A stretch of 33,367 nt of DNA, from positions 1 to 33,367 of the forward strand of contig JAGVGT010000044.1 in the NCBI GenBank assembly GCA_020056965.1, given 5' to 3'. Source of the DNA: Deltaproteobacteria bacterium. Lineage in GTDB: Bacteria > Desulfobacterota > Desulfobulbia > Desulfobulbales > JAGXFP01. The position numbers and the translations under genes are program-made. The notes beneath the pieces were generated by a model that saw nothing but the letters and a program-made list of their open reading frames with translations, made no database searches and was not told the DNA's origin. Shown one piece after another: positions 30,631-33,367 of the stretch (position 1 is its first letter; each line of letters starts with the position of its first letter).

Positions 30631-30665
30631 ATGGCCAAAGGGGCTCCACCTTTGGCCATCTTTTT
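30631..30665 (+). terminator. Rho-independent terminator after the GGDEF-EAL gene
   Basis: A perfect 11-bp stem ATGGCCAAAGG / CCTTTGGCCAT (30631-30641 with 30649-30659) with a 7-base loop is followed by CTTTTT. It separates the binding-protein/sensor pair from the PAS gene that starts at 30739. Confidence 0.93.
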
Positions 30666-30738
30666 ATGGAGTTCATCCGACCAGAAGTGACCGCAATCAT
30701 CGAACCTCAGACCATCGGTCTGACTCCAGGGAGTCCGC

Positions 30739-31671
30739 ATGCCCGCGATTACCTTGATCCTGTTCTTCTCGATCGCTTTTCAGCTGGCGGCGGCGATTCT
30801 GGCCTTGCGGTTAATCCGCGTTACCGGCCGGAGAACGGGTTGGCTGCTGATGGCCATCGCCGTTGCCTTGATGGCCATCCGCCGCGTCGAGTCACTGATC
30901 ATGGCCTTGAATGGGGGCGCGGTTACCGGCGGGGATTTGCTCTTTGAGATCGTCGGGTTGGTTCTGTCGGTGTTGATGTTGGCGGGAATCTGGAGAATCT
31001 CGCCGATTTTTCAGGAACTGGCAGACTCGCGGGAAGAACTGCGCACCGCCAACGATTCTCTAGGTCTCTTGATGCAGGAACAAAAACAACTCCTCGATCA
31101 TTCGAACGATTTTATTTATCGGCATGACCTTCAGGGTGAGATTACCTTTGCCTCGCCGGCGGTTGAGCGCATTACTGGCTTTTCCGCGGCGGAGTGGCGT
31201 GGTCATTTCGCCAAATACTATACCGACAACCCCGCCAATCAGGTGGGGCGGCAGGTAACGGAGGAAATCCTCAGGACCGGCGAGGCCGCAGCGCCTTACC
31301 GGGTGGAAGTGCGCCATAAAGAGGGCGGCAGCCGCTGGCTTGAGGTGAGCAAGCAGGCCTATAAAACCAACGGCAAAATCGCCGGGGTGATCAGCGTGGC
31401 CCGTGATGTGACCGGCCGGGTCCAGTTGGAGCGGGAGCGGGAGAAACTTATCGGCGATCTGCGGGAGGCGTTGGACAATATCCGGACTCTGAAGGGGATG
31501 TTGCCGATCTGTGCCTCCTGCAAAAAGATCAGAGACGACCAAGGCTACTGGAACCAGATTGAATCATATATCCGAGCCCATACCGGTACGGAATTTACCC
31601 ACTCCATCTGCCCGGAGTGCGCGCACCGGCTCTATCCGGAGATCTACCCGGAAATTGACCAGGGCAAATAA
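30739..31671 (+). CDS. Membrane PAS protein with Cys-rich C-terminal module
   Basis: This 310-residue protein has three N-terminal transmembrane helices (about 5-24, 36-55 and 67-90), a coiled-coil linker, and a PAS/PAC domain (about 115-228: FIYRHDLQGEITFASPAVERITGFSAAEWRG, VISVARDVTGR). After a second helix comes a compact module (254-302) with C258xxCKKIRDDQGYW and CPEC (291-294), ending RLYPEIYPEI. The same CxxCKKIRDDxGYW...CPxC module is a recurrent, uncharacterised C-terminus on PAS and receiver proteins in deltaproteobacteria; the four Cys would suit a zinc site. There is no kinase or GGDEF domain. The output is unknown. Confidence 0.85.
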   Translation: MPAITLILFFSIAFQLAAAILALRLIRVTGRRTGWLLMAIAVALMAIRRVESLIMALNGGAVTGGDLLFEIVGLVLSVLMLAGIWRISPIFQELADSREELRTANDSLGLLMQEQKQLLDHSNDFIYRHDLQGEITFASPAVERITGFSAAEWRGHFAKYYTDNPANQVGRQVTEEILRTGEAAAPYRVEVRHKEGGSRWLEVSKQAYKTNGKIAGVISVARDVTGRVQLEREREKLIGDLREALDNIRTLKGMLPICASCKKIRDDQGYWNQIESYIRAHTGTEFTHSICPECAHRLYPEIYPEIDQGK

Positions 31672-31690
31672 TGATCTTCAAGGTGCACGC

Positions 31691-32902
31691 TCATTCGTGG
31701 CGCAGTGCCTCGATGGGGTCCAGGCGGGCGGCCTGCCGGGCCGGGAAGTAGCCGAAGATCACCCCCACCGACGCCGAGAAGAAAAAGGCGATCACCACGA
31801 TCTGCGGGCTCAGGACAAAGGGCATCTGTAAAGCCTTGGCCCCGGCCGCCGCCCCGCCCAGCCCCAAGATAATCCCCACCACCCCGCCGAAGGTGGACAA
31901 GACCACCGCCTCGACCAGAAACTGCAGCAGCACCTCCGAGCCCAGGGCGCCGATGGCCAGCCGGATGCCGATCTCCCGGGTCCGTTCGGTCACCGAGACC
32001 AGCATGATGTTCATGATGCCGATGCCGCCGACCAGCAGGCTGACCGCCGCCACCGCCCCCAAGAGGGCGGTGAGAATCCGGGTGGTGCCGGTGAGGGTGG
32101 TCATGATCTCCCGCATGTCGCGGACGTTGAAATTGTCCGGGTCGCCGGCCGCTACATGCCGCCGTTCCCGCATCAGCCGGGCCAGGTCCTCCTTGGTCTT
32201 GTCGATGGTGGCGCGGTCGCTGGCCGAGATGAAGATGCCGGTAACGTCGTTATTGCCGGCGATTCGCCGTTGCAGGGTGCGCAGGGGGATGAGGATGAAA
32301 TCGTCCTGATCGCTGCCGAAGCTGGACTGGCCCTTGGCCGCTAGCACCCCGACCACCTGGCAGGAGAGTTTCTCCAGGCGCAGTGAGGCGCCTAGGGGAT
32401 CCTGATTGCCGAAGAGTTCCTGCTTGATGGTGGCGCCGATCAGGCAGACCGCGCTGCCGGCCCGCTGCTCGGAATCGGTGAAGAGCCGGCCGGAGGTCAG
32501 CGGCCAGTCGCGAACCGTCAGATAGTCGTTGGTCGAGCCGGTTACCGTGGTGGCCCAGTTGACATTGCCGAAGATGGCCTGGGTGCCCTTGTTGGTCGTG
32601 GGGGCCACCGCCCGGATTCCGGCCACCTCTTTGGCGATGGCCTCGACGTCTTCGCTCCGGAAGGGGATGGCCCCGGCACTGGCCCCGCCCGGGCCGTGGA
32701 AGTCCTGGCCGGGGCGGAGCTGGAGCAGATTGCTGCCCAGGCTGGCGATCTGCTCGGTGACCTGCATGGTGGCGCCGCGGCCCAGGGTGACCAGGGCGAT
32801 CACCGCCGCCACCCCGATGACGATGCCGAGGATTGTCAAGGAGGAACGCAGGACATTGCGGCGGATCTCCCGCTGGGCCAGTAGCACGGTTTCCCAGAGC
32901 AT
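31691..32902 (-). CDS. MacB-type ABC transporter permease
   Basis: This 403-residue permease of the MacB/FtsX superfamily has one N-terminal helix (LRSSLTILGIVIGVAAVIALV) and a ~220-residue periplasmic core domain. Three C-terminal helices form the FtsX-like part (ILTALLGAVAAVSLLVGGIGIMNIMLVSVTERTREIGIRLAIGA, IILGLGGAAAG, SASVGVIFGYFPARQAARLDPIEALRHE). The EIGIRxAIGA and PARQAARLDPIEALR motifs are diagnostic. Such proteins act as mechanotransmission pumps, with a separate ATPase and often a membrane-fusion partner, in export of macrolides, peptides or lipids. An AGGAGG site precedes the ATG. It lacks a fused ATPase; the ATPase gene is just upstream on the same strand. Confidence 0.93.
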   Translation of the reverse strand: MLWETVLLAQREIRRNVLRSSLTILGIVIGVAAVIALVTLGRGATMQVTEQIASLGSNLLQLRPGQDFHGPGGASAGAIPFRSEDVEAIAKEVAGIRAVAPTTNKGTQAIFGNVNWATTVTGSTNDYLTVRDWPLTSGRLFTDSEQRAGSAVCLIGATIKQELFGNQDPLGASLRLEKLSCQVVGVLAAKGQSSFGSDQDDFILIPLRTLQRRIAGNNDVTGIFISASDRATIDKTKEDLARLMRERRHVAAGDPDNFNVRDMREIMTTLTGTTRILTALLGAVAAVSLLVGGIGIMNIMLVSVTERTREIGIRLAIGALGSEVLLQFLVEAVVLSTFGGVVGIILGLGGAAAGAKALQMPFVLSPQIVVIAFFFSASVGVIFGYFPARQAARLDPIEALRHE

Positions 32903-32970
32903 ATGATTAAGCCTCCTGGTGAATCTTTGGCAAAGCCGTGGGCGGCGGCCTGGCGATTGTCGTATTGGAC

Positions 32971-33030
32971 TGTAGGAGCGGGCCAGGCCCGCGAAACAGC
33001 TCCGGATCGCGGGCCGGCCCGCTCATACCC
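32971..33030. repeat. REP-like palindromic element (TGTAGGAGCGGGCC type)
   Basis: Nested inverted arms 32976-32994 and 33007-33024 pair completely apart from one bulged A (32985), with a 12-base loop. Each arm is itself nearly palindromic (GCGGGCC-A-GGCCCGC). The TGTAGGAGCGGGC head matches the well-known REP sequences of pseudomonads. It sits in the 152-base gap between the ABC ATPase and permease genes, so its transcript would carry a strong hairpin within the operon. Confidence 0.82.
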
Positions 33031-33054
33031 GGATTAGAGAATTCTTTCCACCGG

Positions 33055-33367
33055 CTATTTTTCCAGCGGGTCGGGAACGATCAGGCCGTCCAGAAAGTGG
33101 ATCTGGCGTTTGGCGTAAACCGCCATGTCCGGTTCGTGGGTGACCATCAGCACGGTCAGATTGCGTTCCCGGTTGAAGGCGGTGATCAGATCCATGACCT
33201 CGTGGCTGCGGGCGGTGTCCAGGTTGCCGGTGGGCTCGTCGGCCAGCAGCACCCGGGGCTCGGTGACGATGGCCCGGGCGATGGCGACCCGCTGCTGCTG
33301 GCCGCCGGAGAGTTCGCCGGGGGTGTGGTCCTCCCAACCGGTGAGACCGACCGCCGCCAGGGCTTCC
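33055..33367 (-). CDS. ABC transporter ATP-binding protein, 5' end outside window
   Basis: The C-terminal ~103 residues of a LolD/MacB-type ATPase are visible. They include the signature [14 protein letters not shown], Walker [13 protein letters not shown] with its catalytic Glu and D-loop, and the switch histidine VLMVTHEP. The frame is open to the end of the window, so the Walker A half lies beyond it; the short GTG-started frame at 33252 is not the true start. It is upstream of, and in line with, the MacB-type permease, and the pair forms the transporter. A membrane-fusion protein gene would be expected further upstream. Confidence 0.93.
   Translation of the reverse strand, partial: EALAAVGLTGWEDHTPGELSGGQQQRVAIARAIVTEPRVLLADEPTGNLDTARSHEVMDLITAFNRERNLTVLMVTHEPDMAVYAKRQIHFLDGLIVPDPLEK

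Overview
The window looks like chromosomal DNA of a GC-rich, anaerobic or microaerophilic, sulfur- or metal-metabolising bacterium of the former Deltaproteobacteria (Desulfobacterota/Desulfuromonadota type). This placement is inference. It rests on a decaheme cytochrome with an MtrB-type porin, a rubrerythrin, a TauE/SafE permease, a CD1871A-type small protein with a NapH-like Fe-S protein, a c-type-heme sensor protein, several cyclic-di-GMP enzymes and a PAS protein with a Cys-rich tail. No rRNA, tRNA, CRISPR array, prophage or transposase gene was seen.

Layout. 1-906: 3' end of a SUMF1-domain protein. 964-1811 (minus): fluoride unit made of a fluoride riboswitch with an overlapping terminator, crcB/fluC and a DUF190 gene. 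1898-3405 (minus): YkgJ-type Cys-cluster protein and a methyltransferase, then a palindromic mobile-like repeat. 3656-7131: ilvY (minus), a second methyltransferase (minus) and ilvC (plus), with a LysR-type operator, a promoter and a strong terminator. 7287-8491: two-CW diguanylate cyclase and a small acidic protein. 8571-10359: repeat, terminator and pyruvate kinase. 10466-13864: exported protein, membrane protein, rubrerythrin, heptanucleotide repeat array, metallo-beta-lactamase-fold hydrolase and membrane protein. 13980-19792: histidine kinase, an unusual REC-ArsR-like response regulator, a decaheme MtrA-like cytochrome, an MtrB/PioB-like barrel and a terminator. 19954-21352: TauE/SafE permease and PAP2 phosphatase. 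21573-23426 (minus): prepilin peptidase and PAS-GGDEF. 23723-26710: hypothetical protein, PilZ, MTH1187-type, CD1871A-type, polytopic Fe-S protein and double SH3b protein. 27073-30665: PhnD-like binding protein, a heme-c HAMP-PAS-GGDEF-EAL protein and a terminator. 30739-31671: PAS protein with a conserved Cys-rich C-terminal module. 31691-33367 (minus): MacB-type ABC permease and partial ATPase, separated by a REP-like element.

How the genes fit together. Three themes stand out. The first is an extracellular electron-transfer conduit (decaheme cytochrome plus porin) next to a two-component system with a rare output domain. The second is a dense cyclic-di-GMP network: three proteins with GGDEF domains, all with an intact allosteric RxxD site, one of them also carrying EAL and a periplasmic heme-binding motif, plus a PilZ receptor and a prepilin peptidase. 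The third is a tightly packed redox operon of little-studied genes (PilZ, MTH1187, CD1871A, Fe-S membrane protein, SH3b). At least four families of small dispersed repeats lie between genes, and one pair of repeat arms has become part of a coding sequence.
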